64,000 bases of DNA, taken from Hesseltinella vesiculosa (lineage: Eukaryota; Mucoromycota; Mucoromycetes; Mucorales; Cunninghamellaceae). The notes below the pieces were generated by a model, which was not told where the DNA came from, made no database searches, and saw only the letters and a program-made list of their open reading frames with translations. The DNA is taken from positions 124,001 to 188,000 of the forward strand of contig MCGT01000025.1 of NCBI GenBank assembly GCA_002104935.1, given 5' to 3'. The translations under genes were made by a program, and so were the position numbers. Positions 1 through 10,546 of the stretch are shown one piece after another (position 1 is the stretch's first letter; each line of letters begins with the position of its first letter).

Positions 1-453
1 CATCGCCTCCCAAATCCTCGGCGCCTGCATCCAAACGAAAAACCGAAGCCGACGAGAATGACAAGAGTCGAAAGAAACCAGCCAAGAAGCGAGTCGTTGA
101 CAAATCAACTTTGGAAAAGAACCCATTCACAAAGACCTGGAAGCTCAGTGACACCCTAGCCTCCATTGTTGGGGAATCCGAGGTAAAGGATTTAGCTCTA
201 TTTTTGTAGGGTCCTCACTCTTTTTTTTTTTTTTTTTCTTTTTGCTTGCAATTGACGACAGCTGTCAAGGCCGGGTGTAGTGAAGATGATTTGGAAGTAT
301 ATCAAGGAAAACGACTTGCAGGATCCAAACAAAAAGACCGACGTGCTTTGTGACGACAAACTTCGAACTCTCTTTGAAGGTGCCGAGCGAATGAATTGCT
401 TTACAATGAACAAATATATCAGCAAGCATCTCTCAAGCTTGCCCACTGAATGA
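1..453 (+). CDS. SWIB/MDM2-domain protein (3' part only)
   Basis: Two exons are visible, 3-182 and 262-453, joined by an 80-base intron with a long T run before the acceptor; the gene begins left of the window. The first exon gives a basic Lys/Arg/Ser-rich linker. The second gives a SWIB fold: LSRPGVVKMIWKYIKENDLQ, then a DDKLRTLF strand/helix and a C-terminal helix ending ISKHLSSLPTE. Proteins of this type (yeast UAF30, TRI1) are small nuclear factors tied to RNA polymerase I activation or chromatin. The basic linker followed by SWIB at the extreme C-terminus fits that pattern, where a DEK-type domain often comes first, but the N-terminus is not visible. The domain is clear; the exact orthologue is not. 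Confidence 0.85.
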
Positions 454-779
454 TAAAAAAAAAAAAAAAGGTTCACCCCACATGGTCAAAAAGCGACCCT
501 TTTTCATTGTGTTTGTGCCTAACAAAAAAACAGAGATCTACATTTGGCAGTGTAGCGAGAGAAAAAAAAAAAAAAAAGGCAAATGACATTCCCAAGTTTG
601 TGTATGTTTTTTTTCTGTAACCTTTGAGTTTCTCCTCTTTCTTTTTTGTTGCAAGAGGAGGCTGTGACTTTCCCGCAAAGTGTCATTCCCCCCCTTTTTT
701 TTTCTTTACCCTGCACTTTTTCGCTTCCGATTTTTTTTTCTTCTCCTTCTTTCTCGTCTATTTTTTTTTTTTATCAACG
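454..779. other. intergenic
   Basis: 3' side of the SWIB gene and T-rich leader of the next gene; A run at 561-577, T runs at 609-620 and 760-772. Nothing coding. Confidence 0.5.
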
Positions 780-1660
780 ATGGCCACACGTCCAAGGTCG
801 ACCAGCATAACACGCAAACCATACTATGTCCCGCCTTCGGGCATGATGAGCCCACCCACACCTATGGCCAGCCGCCGTTATGCGTCACATCGCCTGAGCA
901 ACGCCTCGATGACGTCCACGTCCTCTTACAGCAGCTACCACTCGACAGGAACACACGCCTCGGCCCATTATCCACCCACTTCACATCCATCATTGATGCA
1001 GCGCATCCTGAACACGGTCGAACTCATCTTCACCAACCTCATCGATACGTTGATTTTCACCTCCGCTATCTTCCTGACGGCTTATCGCTACTGGGCTGGC
1101 AAGCAGATCGATAGCCATGACTCGCCGTTTTCTTCGTCACCTCTATCATCACCCCGTCCCTCTCACAGTTTTCATCCCACCTATCCTTCTCCTCCCTCAC
1201 AACATGCATATGCACCACACAACCAGCTTTCTTCACATGGTGTCTACGAGGCCCATTCGCATGGAAACGCCGACATGAAACGTCAGGACCCACCCATTGG
1301 CTCTTTTCGCCCTGAATTATCACTGGTTGTGACACCACCCACCACTCCCAAATGGAGAACTTCCGATCCAGCGTGGTCAGATTTGAAACACCCAGCCATG
1401 GATATACCTCAAACGCAATCCAATCCTGCATGCAAGAAAAAGGTAAAAAAAAAAAGTTGAACACAAGAAGCATGTGCTAATTAACTCATCTTTTTTTATT
1501 TTTGTCAAACAAGGAGAAACCCCAGGCTCCGGATCAAAGCGACCAAGACGACGAAGAAGATGACGACCGAGTCAACCGAATAGAAGAAACTCTTCAAGCT
1601 TTGATTCGTCAAGGTCAAGAAGCACTTTCATCCACCATTGATTGGGAAGGATCGTTGTAA
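780..1660 (+). CDS. single-pass membrane protein of unknown function
   Basis: Exons 780-1442 and 1514-1660 join in phase 0 to give 269 residues. I chose the ATG at 780, after the T-rich leader, because the upstream reading is low-complexity poly-T. Residues 1-75 are Ser/Thr/Tyr-rich. About residues 80-105 hold one hydrophobic helix (VELIFTNLIDTLIFTSAIFL) followed by AYRYWAGK. The rest is His/Pro/Ser-rich with a TTPKW motif, ending in an acidic, helical tail (EETLQALIRQGQEALSS) encoded by exon 2. I recognise no family. Tail-anchored or type II insertion is possible. The intron starts GTAAAAAAAA, typical of this genome. Confidence 0.7.
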
Positions 1661-2002
1661 TAAAAAAACAGTCTCTTTTTTGTTATTGTCATCCGCCCTT
1701 TTCATCACGTTAGACTTTACAATTTTCCCATGTTTGAACCCTTCATCGGTCGAACAAGCTTTTTTTTTTTTTTTCAATCTTTCACTCGCTGAACATTTTT
1801 CAGACGGCACCCCTCCTCTTTTATGCTCCATTTGTCCAAATGGTTGCATTTCCAGCCATTTCTTCATGCACAACCATCCTTTTTTTTTTTTTACTCCTTG
1901 ACTCTTTTGCACTCCCCACTGCTTCATTTGCCCAATGACCAGCATCATGCTTGGTCCAGGCCACATGATGTTGTTTCGAATTAAAAATATCATTTATTTG
2001 CT

Positions 2003-3246
2003 TCAGGGCTCGCCGGCCAGTCTATCTTGCTGAGCCTGTCTTAATTTCATCATTGTCAGCGCTTCATAATCTTCATGCGACAGGTTGGCTGTGTTGGTGG
2101 CCTGACCCTACCCAAAAAAAAAAAAACCATCAGTATCAGGAGGTCCAGAACTCTTTTGCTGTTACCATTGGGGGTATCTTGATGTTTTTGAAAAAGGAGG
2201 ATTGGCTCGATGATTTGAATAGAGGTTTCTTGGCAGACGAGGTTGAAGAGCGCAAATCGCTGGAGGCTGCCAAAGCCTGCTGGGCTTCCTTTTTGCGTTG
2301 TTGGTCTAGTTTCATTTTGCTGATGATGGCTGGCTCTTGGCCTGTTGCCCAGTCGATCGATTCAAATACAGCAAGTGCTGGGTTGGTATCCTTGCTTGTC
2401 ATGACAGCATGCTACACACAGAGTGTTAGCGAATCTGGTTACGGCCAACAGCCCCTTTTCTTCTACCGACTTACGGCTTCCACCACAGTGTTAAAGACAG
2501 CAATTGTTCTGTTTTTCCGATCATCCGTCAACGGGGCTACATCCACCGCGCCAAGAGGCGTTAGCAAGGTGTCCAAATCTTCGGTTGTCAAATGCTTCTT
2601 TTTCTTCCATTTGAATTTCAGCGCCAGGTCTGCCTCCTTGGTTTCTGGCAGCTGATCTACAAGCAACAATAAAAACAGCAAGGTCAGTTGATGTGGTGCG
2701 ATCGTTTGGTTTATGTCACCTTGTTCTTGTCGGCGGCGGCGTTCTCGCTCCAGATGCTCTTCTTCTTCGCGCAGCTTCCTTTCTCGGTTTTCGCGTAGAC
2801 GGGCCATCTCGGCGGCGTATTGCGCCTCGGCTTGCTTCTGCTCAGTCTTGGCTTTCTTTGCTTGCGATTCCATCGCCTCGAGTTCCTCCTGGGCCTTGCG
2901 GCGCTTGCTGTCCATTTCCTGTTGCTTCTTCCGCCGCTCCAGCTTGGCGCGGTACTGTTTGTCGTAATCCACTCGACGAGTATCATCCAGCAGCACATCT
3001 CGCGCCTTTGTCAAACTATCAAAGAGCACAGCTAATCCACATGGGAAAAAAAAAAAAAAAGGAGAGCCAAAATCTTGATGAGTTTCTTCGACATTTCATT
3101 CGCTTAAAATTACCTGCATCGGCGCTTGGGTTTTTATCAGGATGCACAGCCAGAGACTTTTTACGATATGCCTTTTTGATTTGAGCTTGCGTGGCCGTGA
3201 TATCCACACCCAGCAATTCGTAGTAATCTAGATCATCAGCCGCCAT
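2003..3246 (-). CDS. J-domain plus RRM splicing-associated protein, DNAJC17/Cwf23-like
   Basis: Five exons, read 3246-3114, 3031-2720, 2656-2475, 2411-2166 and 2101-2003, keep frame and give 323 residues (human DNAJC17 is 304). The J domain fills residues 1-75: DYYELLGVD, the HPD loop inside [10 protein letters not shown], and [12 protein letters not shown] highly charged coiled coil follows (about 75-150). An RRM-like fold comes next ([18 protein letters not shown], then GAVDVAPL). The C-terminus is [18 protein letters not shown], typical of this family and recovered only by splicing to the last exon. Family members act with the spliceosome, probably recruiting Hsp70. Each intron has an A or T run next to a splice site. 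Confidence 0.85.
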
Positions 3247-6200
3247 TCCAACAATGGAAAAGAAAAAAAAAAGAAAATACGGTAGGTTAAAAAAAAAGGG
3301 ATCTTTTTCCACTGAAATTTGGGCAGTCTGGCGGTTGAAGGAAAGAGGCCGTTGCTGAGTAGTGCAGCCAGTCAAAAAGTCAGCTGTAACTATGCAACTA
3401 AACGCACTAAATTGTCCACTTGGGAAGACAATTCCAGCTGAAGCCTTCTCGATCACCTTGAATATCAGAACAGGTAAAGACACGCACGTGACATATTCAA
3501 CAACAGGATATGGGTCCTCATTTTCCACTCTGGAGTAAATTTTTTTATGGATGCCCGAAGATTCAGGCGTGTGGCCTGCAGCATGGTGTACAACGGCCAG
3601 CAAACGGTGCTTTTAGCCAACGCTTAGCTCAAACCCTGATTGGTAACGGAGTTCTCTTTTTTATTTTTTTTTTGCTACTGTGGACTGCTGGAAAAAAAAA
3701 TTTTTTCAGTGGCGTCTGCCAGCCTTTAAAAAGCAGACTTTTTTTTCTTAAAGGGTGTTTTCTTTTCTTGTTTATACCCTGTAATGATGTCTTGGTAAGT
3801 AATGGATGCATGGCTGTTTGAAAAAACACAATAGGGGCGTGGGTTGCATATGATGCTTTATGTCAAACAAACTAGAGTTTCTGAATGGTATTACATGCTG
3901 TGAACTTTTTTCACTGATGCTACAATGCCTTGAAAAAGATGTGCGATCGGTGGCTGGTCAGATATTTCGTGTCCTCCATACTCATCCATCTTTTTTTTTA
4001 CTACTTGATAGGCAACAAGACTTCATTACCAAATAAAACCAATCACTGGCAACTGGGATGCTTTAAAAGGTAAAGCTTAGTTTAGTTTTGGTGGAGAGAT
4101 CTATCTTTTGGAGGTGGCTGTTACATGATGATTGAAGAACATGTTGGAATTACCGTCTGATCATATATGAGGACGATCTTCGCTGGCTGCATTACTGATA
4201 CAGCAGGAAAAAAGGAATCCATTGGGTGCTCGATTCATTGAACCGATGAACTCATTTTTTCTTTATATTTAGGATGACCAAGGTAATTTACCGTGCTTTA
4301 TTGTCCATACTGGAATTGGGATAGCAGGGCTGGCTTGGCCGTCCAGGGAAAACTTGATTTTATGATGACACCTAGATGACGAGTCAGACGAGTATTTCGA
4401 TGGTGACAAAACTTCTTTTTTACCATTCATGCTTTACCTGAAACAAGTTTTCCTTGGCGGTGCCTTGCTTCCTCCCTCTTCTTTTGGAACATTGCTACTG
4501 CCTCTTGCATGATCTTTGTCAAATGAATTGGTGTTGATCCAGTTTGTTTATTTTAGGGATGTTTTCCTTTGGTCAAAGTAGTGGCTGCATCTTTCCTCCA
4601 TTTTGGATGTACATGGTAAGACATGGGCAGAAGAACGAGCATGTTTGGGGCTGGCCGCCTTTTTGGTGATGACAATATTAAAAAAGTAGACAAGCATATG
4701 TCCTATCTTTCTGTGAGGACAATCTTTTTGTGTCTGAATAGGCTTTTTTTTTATTTTGCACTTTGGCTTTAAGCAAATCGTTGCATGTTGACTCATCTTT
4801 TTTTTTTTTACAATCAGATGCTTCTGCTCTCCTTTTTGCTTTCGCTACTGGTTGCCTTTGTGGTTTTGGTCAATGAACAAGGTATGTCTTGTGCGCTTGA
4901 GCCAAAAAAAAGAAATGGGATGCTGTGTATGATGATTATTTTATCACGACGGTCTTCCGAGTATGCTATGAGGATGACTTGGTGTGACAACCAACCCAGA
5001 ATCTGACATTCTCCCATTCCATTACATCACTGTGTGGTCTTTGGAAAAAAAAAAAGAGAAAATGCTGAAAGCTCACCTTTTTTTTCCTGCTCCAGGTTCT
5101 TTTCCTTTGTTCATTGGTTGGTGTTGGTGTTGTATTATTAAATCAATAAAAGAATAAGAAAAGTGTTGAAATCAAAATGAATGAAGAGAATGCCACCATT
5201 CAACTTCCGCGCAGTTGCTTTCTTTTTTATTTTTATTCTGGGTCTTGTCTTTGCATTGCATGGACACCTAATGTACTGCCTTTTTGTCATTGCCATCTAA
5301 CAACAAGCGACTTCCAATATGAAAGCCTCACTTGCGACCCATATCATTAGTATCCACGAAGCTTCAATGACGCCAGCGCCAAACGCAAAGATGCACGCCA
5401 ACCTTGGATGAAGGCTGGTGTTGACTTTACGCATAATCGCGTCTTCGTTGACACGCTAATGGTCTAACATCCTACTCTCCATCACAAAGATAACAGAGCA
5501 TTGAGCCTGTGCTTATCATTCGAACCCTAAGCCTGCCTTATTTTAACCAGCATGTTGCCTCAAGGAATCTTAATGTGCTCCTGCCATTTTGTTAAAAATC
5601 TATTTTCAAAAATCAATAAGACGCCATGCATTGCTGTAATCGCTAGACCCAGCTCATGAATCAGTGTCGAATGCACTTGGACGGAGACCTTGCAGACCAA
5701 TGTTGAAGGAGATGTGAGAAGAAGAAAAATGAAAAAAAAAATACGGCGCGGGCTATTTAATCGCCGGCTGGTTTTTTTATCATTCTTGAAAAACCTCACG
5801 TCAATGCCACAAGCACATTTGAATCTTGATAAAGTGAAAAATTTACATGGGAGCGCACACTCACGATTGAGGATGCTGATAAATGAAGTTGATGGCGAAA
5901 TTTCCGCCCAGTCAATTTGTGAATACAATCACGCTTCCATACCTTGGGGGAAAAAAAAAAGCCTAATCCTCCAGCTTGGGTGCAGATGCCCGGTTTTGGT
6001 GGCTGTGCTGGCTACGTCGGAACGGATGAATGCTGAATGCCAATGCATGGGGCCGACAAAAAAATGGCCCGATCTTCGACCAAAGATTGCTGATCCATTC
6101 GCTGCATGTAGACCAGCGCGAGGTAGGCGGGGAATACAGTGACAAACACGGTAGGACTAATTTTGGCTGGCGGGTGAAAGCATTTCGAGCTTGTACACTT

Positions 6201-7254
6201 CTCCAGCTGAAAGACAAAGCTATGAAAGCACAGCCAAGTAAGTTTACTTTTTTTTTTTTTTTTTGCCGAGGCAATGGATCACACACACCAAGTCCCATGA
6301 GACTCTCTGCATGGCCATTATACAAGTGCAGGTAACAAACAATTTAGGAGGCGAGTAAAAAAGGAAATCCCAGGGGAAAATCGAGGCTGAATATCGGTTT
6401 TTGCCTTGAAATGGTTTAGGGCATTTGCTCTTATATGCGTGGGGGGGGGGCAGGACGATCGGTCAGCGTTTAGCAGTATTTTTTTTTCTTTCCACGATGA
6501 TGTTTTCAACAATGGATGTGGCTTCGGCTAGTGCCACTTTTAATTAGGTGACAGGCAGGCGGGCGATGAACGAGATCCCATACGCTGCTACTTTTCTCTT
6601 TTTCGATACAGGACAGAAAATAATCTGTGTCCTTGGTGTTTTCTCATCGATCCAAGACAAGCCAGTGACTGAGCTTGTGAAAGGTACATTGCGTAAGCTG
6701 TAAACAAATATAGAAAAGGGGGATGACCCAGCCAGCCAAAATCAAGGTTTGCCGACGTTGGAAAGCATTCATTTTATTTGCGCTAGCACCTTTTTAAGCA
6801 TTCACATACGCAATGGTTTGCCTGGATTCATTGCCATTTTTTTATGAGAATAAAGTCTTTCTATGCTGAAGAACAGGAAAATAGAGACCCCACAGCCACA
6901 TCTTTTGAGAAAAGAAAAAAAAAAAAAAAGAGACATCACGAGCTCAAGTCGATACGACTGAGCTGGAACAACTGAACGTTCTGGCGGGAGCGTGTGCTAC
7001 AATAAGAAAAAGGGTGTCATGTGCAATCTTTCTTTGATCTGGGATCTCACTGGATTGTTTCTGCGCGAACCGACGACATGTGAGATCAAAAAAGGAATTC
7101 GTGACGGCATGTTATGAATTAGAAAAAACAATGCGATTTTGTGATTTCAAACGATGCAGGTTTATTTTGTTAGGCATAAAGTAGGAAAAAAAAAAGAGCT
7201 AAAGGGGAAAAAATCTAGAGAAGGCAGGGACGTAATGTAAGATGATGGCTTGAT
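3247..7254. other. 4-kb gene-poor stretch
   Basis: No gene can be assigned. It contains a dispersed repeat at 5255-5720, many A/T runs, and short reading pieces between splice-like signals at about 4381-4480, 4557-4612 and 4818-4881. The last encodes a very hydrophobic segment (MLLLSFLLSLLVAFVVLVNE) between a good acceptor and a GTATGT donor. These could be exons of a small membrane protein on the + strand, but I could not find a consistent join, and chance is not excluded. Confidence 0.4.
5255..5720 (-). repeat. dispersed repeat family A, copy 1
   Basis: Read on the - strand, this stretch matches 39640-40130 (+) along its whole length with scattered mismatches and small indels, roughly 75-80% identical by eye. 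Shared landmarks are CCAAGTGCATTCGACA, GAGCTGGGTCTAGCGAT, TTTTTGAAAATAGATTTTT, CTCAATGCTCTGTT, AAAGTCGACACCAGCCTTCA-like and TTAGGTGTCCATG. Indels break any long reading frame, so it is probably non-coding. Read on +, the middle (AGAGCATTGAGCC, then ATTCGAACCC) weakly recalls tRNA A and B boxes, so a tRNA-derived SINE is one possibility. Boundaries are approximate. Confidence 0.75.
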
Positions 7255-7581
7255 TTACTTGGCGCCATCTTGAGGTTTGCTTTCAGCTTCAGCCTTGTCG
7301 TCAGACTTGGCGTAGAAGTAGTTGTAACCAATGTAGCCTTCGATAGCAGACACCACAGCCAAGCCTATTAAACAGGGAAGAAGGGGTCAGTGTCGCGTCA
7401 CCTAATTTTCAAGCCATTGCTTACCGGTGTAGAAAGTGGACTTTTCAATCTTGCTTCCAAAGATGGTGATGGTGCTCTTGGGAGCGGCATTGTTGGCGGT
7501 GCTCATGTAGCGTTGACCAAGGCCAGAAGCGGCGCGACGACCAACTGGGGAGAGACGAGTCAAAGTCATTCCAAGAGCCAT
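7255..7581 (-). CDS. small probable mitochondrial inner-membrane protein
   Basis: Exons 7581-7425 and 7364-7255 join in phase 1 to give 88 residues. The N-terminus looks like a mitochondrial presequence: no acidic residues, several Arg (TLTRLSPVGRRAASGLGQRY). A single hydrophobic helix follows at about 50-72 (FYTGLAVVSAIEGYIGYNYF), then a charged tail DKAEAESKPQDGAK. Size and layout suit a small respiratory-chain or ATP-synthase accessory subunit, but no family is recognised. Codon choice (AAG, CTC/TTG, GTC) resembles that of the ribosomal protein genes here, hinting at high expression. Confidence 0.75.
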
Positions 7582-8247
7582 TGTTTTGATTTGTATTGAG
7601 ATTTGAAGAGGTGAGTTGTTGAGTGAAGAAGTAAAAAAAAAAAAAGGTCAAAGCAGGCTGCTTTTATAGCCTTTGGTTCTGGTGGCCGAGGCGCAGTCAG
7701 GGGTCACCAATGCTTGAGGGGGCCAGGGAAGGAAGTTCCACCAGTCAAAAGTTACACAAGTTTGTTCCATGAATGACACACTTTTCCTGCTTCCGTGTGC
7801 CACCCGGTGAGTGTCCCATCAGCACCGGCTCGGAATGGAACGAAAAAAAAAAATCCACTGGCATCATCTTTTGATACGCACTGGGATTCCACTTGTTTTT
7901 TTTTATTTTCAAACAAATCCTCTCCATGGATGCAAACAAACGGCTTTGAGCATGGTCATGCATGGGGTTAACAACAAGGGTGGACTTGCCTGGCAAAAAA
8001 AAAAAAAAAAAAATCCCGAGCCATTCGTTTCCCCCACCCCCTTTGCGCGCTTTCCTTTTCTCTCTCTTTCACATGATGATTCTCATTAGGAACCTGTGAT
8101 TCTTTGGTCGCATTCATCGACATTAACCAATGACATGATCATGAAAGCGATGGCATAGATGCACTGATGAGACCTTTATTGTTGATCCTTGGTGGCCAGA
8201 CATCGTCATCATATCACGTTCCTTTTTTTTTTTTTTAATCGACATTA
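7582..8247. other. intergenic, no gene seen
   Basis: This holds the divergent 5' region of the small mitochondrial-type gene and the 3' region of the 136-residue gene. Only A/T runs stand out, including an A run of about 18 near 7995. Confidence 0.5.
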
Positions 8248-8658
8248 TCATTCCTTTTTTATTACATAGTATATGGCATCACCGTTGTATTCGTAGCCAC
8301 ATGGATCAGATGGGAAGATGTATCGTTCGGTGGCGGATTGTTTATCGCCAAAATAATTCGTCCATTCAAACTGGCCCGCTTCTTTTTTGTAAGTGAAGGA
8401 TGGCTCGTACAGAGGGGGTGGTTCCTTGGGAGACTGGGCTGCTTTGCAGTCGTCTTGGTCATATCCATCCAAGAGCTCTTCCACGCTGGAGAGAGAGAGG
8501 GTGTCATCGGTAAGAACAAAACTGGCGAGGATGTTCATACGCATGCCTGGAGGTTCGCCATAGGCCAGTTCGACTTTGTCGCCTTTGAAGCGGATTTCTG
8601 CAATAAAATCGTCCCATTCTGGATGGGCTCGAAGGACAAGGTTCAGGTTGGTGGCCAT
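8248..8658 (-). CDS. unidentified 136-residue soluble protein
   Basis: This is an uninterrupted reading frame starting at the ATG at 8658, after an A/T-rich leader. It has no signal peptide or membrane helix. It begins with a compact alpha/beta pattern (LNLVLRAHPEWDDFIAEIRF), then an acidic Ser/Leu stretch, Pro-rich PPPLYEPSF, an aromatic segment (FEWTNYFGD), and ends AIYYVIKKE. No family is recognised. No frame break or repeat argues against it being real. Confidence 0.6.
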   Translation of the reverse strand: MATNLNLVLRAHPEWDDFIAEIRFKGDKVELAYGEPPGMRMNILASFVLTDDTLSLSSVEELLDGYDQDDCKAAQSPKEPPPLYEPSFTYKKEAGQFEWTNYFGDKQSATERYIFPSDPCGYEYNGDAIYYVIKKE

Positions 8659-9196
8659 CTTGAAAAAAAAAAAAAAAAAAGCAGAGAAAGAGGAGCGATC
8701 AGCCACGCCCCCTTTTTAATAAAATTGAGGTGATACATGTAGTGTCATCGTCAGTCATGCCTGTCTCAACTTCTCTCATGCTTTCCCTTTTTGCTTCTAG
8801 CAAGATAAAGATACGTTAGCGTTTGCATGCTTTTGGTGACAGGTGGGGCGAAAAGAAAAATGTCCAGGAGGCGGCCCCTGAGCAAGCGGAGATACAATCA
8901 TGGCTGGGAACAAGAAATAGGCGGGCACGGTTGGCCTTTTTTTTTTTTTTTCTTTCTCTTTTTTTTAACTCTTGATCGTAAGTACAAGGCGACCAGCAAG
9001 GAGAAGCGAGAAATGTGAAAAGGAACAACAGAAAAACACATGGAAGGATGGATAAATACACAAACAACGCAAAGGATACCGGTGGATGGATGGATGACGA
9101 TGGATGGATGTTGTTTTTCTTGTGGTGGAAAAAAGATGGCTTTGGCATGGGGTCGACTGACAAAACATTTTTTTTTTTGTGACATTGTAGTGAACC

Positions 9197-9844
9197 ATGG
9201 GTCGTCGTCCTGCTCGTTGTTATCGTTACTGTAAGAACAAGCCTTACCCCAAGTCTCGTTACTGCCGTGGTGTCCCTGATGCCAAGGTCAGAATTTTTGA
9301 TTTGGGTCGCAAGAAGGCTCATGTCGACGACTTCCCCTTGTGTATCCACTTGGTTTCCAACGAATACGAACAATTGTCTGCTGAAGCTCTTGAAGCCGGC
9401 CGTATCTGTTGTAACAAGTACATCACCAAGACCTCTGGTAAGGATTCCTTCCACATGCGTATCCGTGTCCATCCCTTCCACGTGACCCGTATCAACAAGA
9501 TGTTGTCTTGTGCTGGTGCGGATCGTCTGCAAACCGGTATGCGTGGTGCTTTCGGTAAGCCCAACGGCTTGGTTGCCCGTGTCAACATTGGTCAAGTTAT
9601 CTTCTCTGTCCGTACCAAGGACTCCAACAAGGCCACTGTCATTGAAGCTCTCCGTCGCTGCAAGTACAAGTTCCCTGGTCAACAAAAGATCATTATCTCC
9701 AAGAAGTGGGGTTTCACTCCTCTCTCTCGTCAAGAATATGTCGAAGCTCGTGCTGAAGGCAAGCTCCGTCCCGATGGCTGTTACGTCAAGTTTGTTCCCC
9801 AAAAGGGTCCTCTTGAAAAGTACTTTGCTATTGCCTCTTCTTAA
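9197..9844 (+). CDS. RPL10: 60S ribosomal protein L10 (uL16)
   Basis: A single uninterrupted frame gives 215 residues, the usual length for eukaryotic L10. It opens [20 protein letters not shown] and contains [33 protein letters not shown], and GRVNIGQ-like [15 protein letters not shown], all diagnostic of uL16. The protein sits at the peptidyl-transferase side of the 60S subunit and joins late in assembly. Just upstream, a CTGAC branch-like site, a T run and ATTGTAG end 6 bases before the ATG. That suggests a 5'-UTR intron whose acceptor abuts the start codon, as in RPL13 below. Codon use is strongly biased to C-ending codons, as expected for high expression. Confidence 0.97.
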   Translation: MGRRPARCYRYCKNKPYPKSRYCRGVPDAKVRIFDLGRKKAHVDDFPLCIHLVSNEYEQLSAEALEAGRICCNKYITKTSGKDSFHMRIRVHPFHVTRINKMLSCAGADRLQTGMRGAFGKPNGLVARVNIGQVIFSVRTKDSNKATVIEALRRCKYKFPGQQKIIISKKWGFTPLSRQEYVEARAEGKLRPDGCYVKFVPQKGPLEKYFAIASS

Positions 9845-10546
9845 ATAAAAAGAAGAAAGAAAAAAAAAAGAAGCCTGTGCTTTTTTTTTTTTTTGTTCAC
9901 TTGTTCATCCTTTTTGCACGTTTGACATTGATAAAAATGGTCCACTTGCCATTTTTTCGTTTTTTCCTCGAGGGGGTCCATCCAAGGTTCCACAATGAGA
10001 AAATGCGGGTGTTGATATTTTTTATGCATGTTCAAGGTTTTTTAAATTGTGCCAAAAAGTAAATGGGATCACTGCATGATGCACTCCTGGCCCAGCCGGG
10101 CATAAAGGCAATTTAGGCTGGGTAAAAATAATGAAATTGAAACAAATAATACAAAAATAAAATTTCCTATCGTAAAGCTAAAAAAAAAAATAAACCAACA
10201 GACACCAACAAGACACTGACAACCAAGGTAAAGGTAAAGTATATGAGAGGATCATAAGATAATAATAAGAACAAAGTTTACCTGCAAGTGGTAGGAAGAA
10301 CGAGGCAAGTTGTCATGAGCAAACGGCTTTGTGTAACCTCCAGAGTATTTATTGGCAACAGCTTATTGTTTTTATTTTTATTTTTATTCTTGTCTCATTT
10401 TTTATTTTTTTCCCCATACTCTTGTCATTCCTTTATTTTGCCGTGCGCATTTTCTTTTTTTTTCCTCCCTCTTCCTATCCATTCCTTTACCCACCTCTAC
10501 TATTCTTCTTTTTTCAACCGACTCTCTTTTCCAAATCCATTGCTAA
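9845..10546. other. intergenic region between RPL10 and the coiled-coil gene
   Basis: RPL10 3' sequence comes first, then an A/T-rich stretch with little structure. From about 10360 to 10545 there is a long pyrimidine-rich leader (repeated TTTTTATTTTTATT, then CTTCCT-type sequence) running to the next ATG. No gene seen. Confidence 0.5.

Noticed and set aside
5480..5560. tRNA gene within repeat A
   Set aside because: A-box and B-box-like strings are too close, leaving no room for an anticodon arm, and the stems do not pair; kept only as a hint of SINE ancestry.
6715..6790. Fourth copy of repeat B near GATGACCCAGCCAGCC
   Set aside because: Only about 30 bases look alike, with no flanking match to the other copies.
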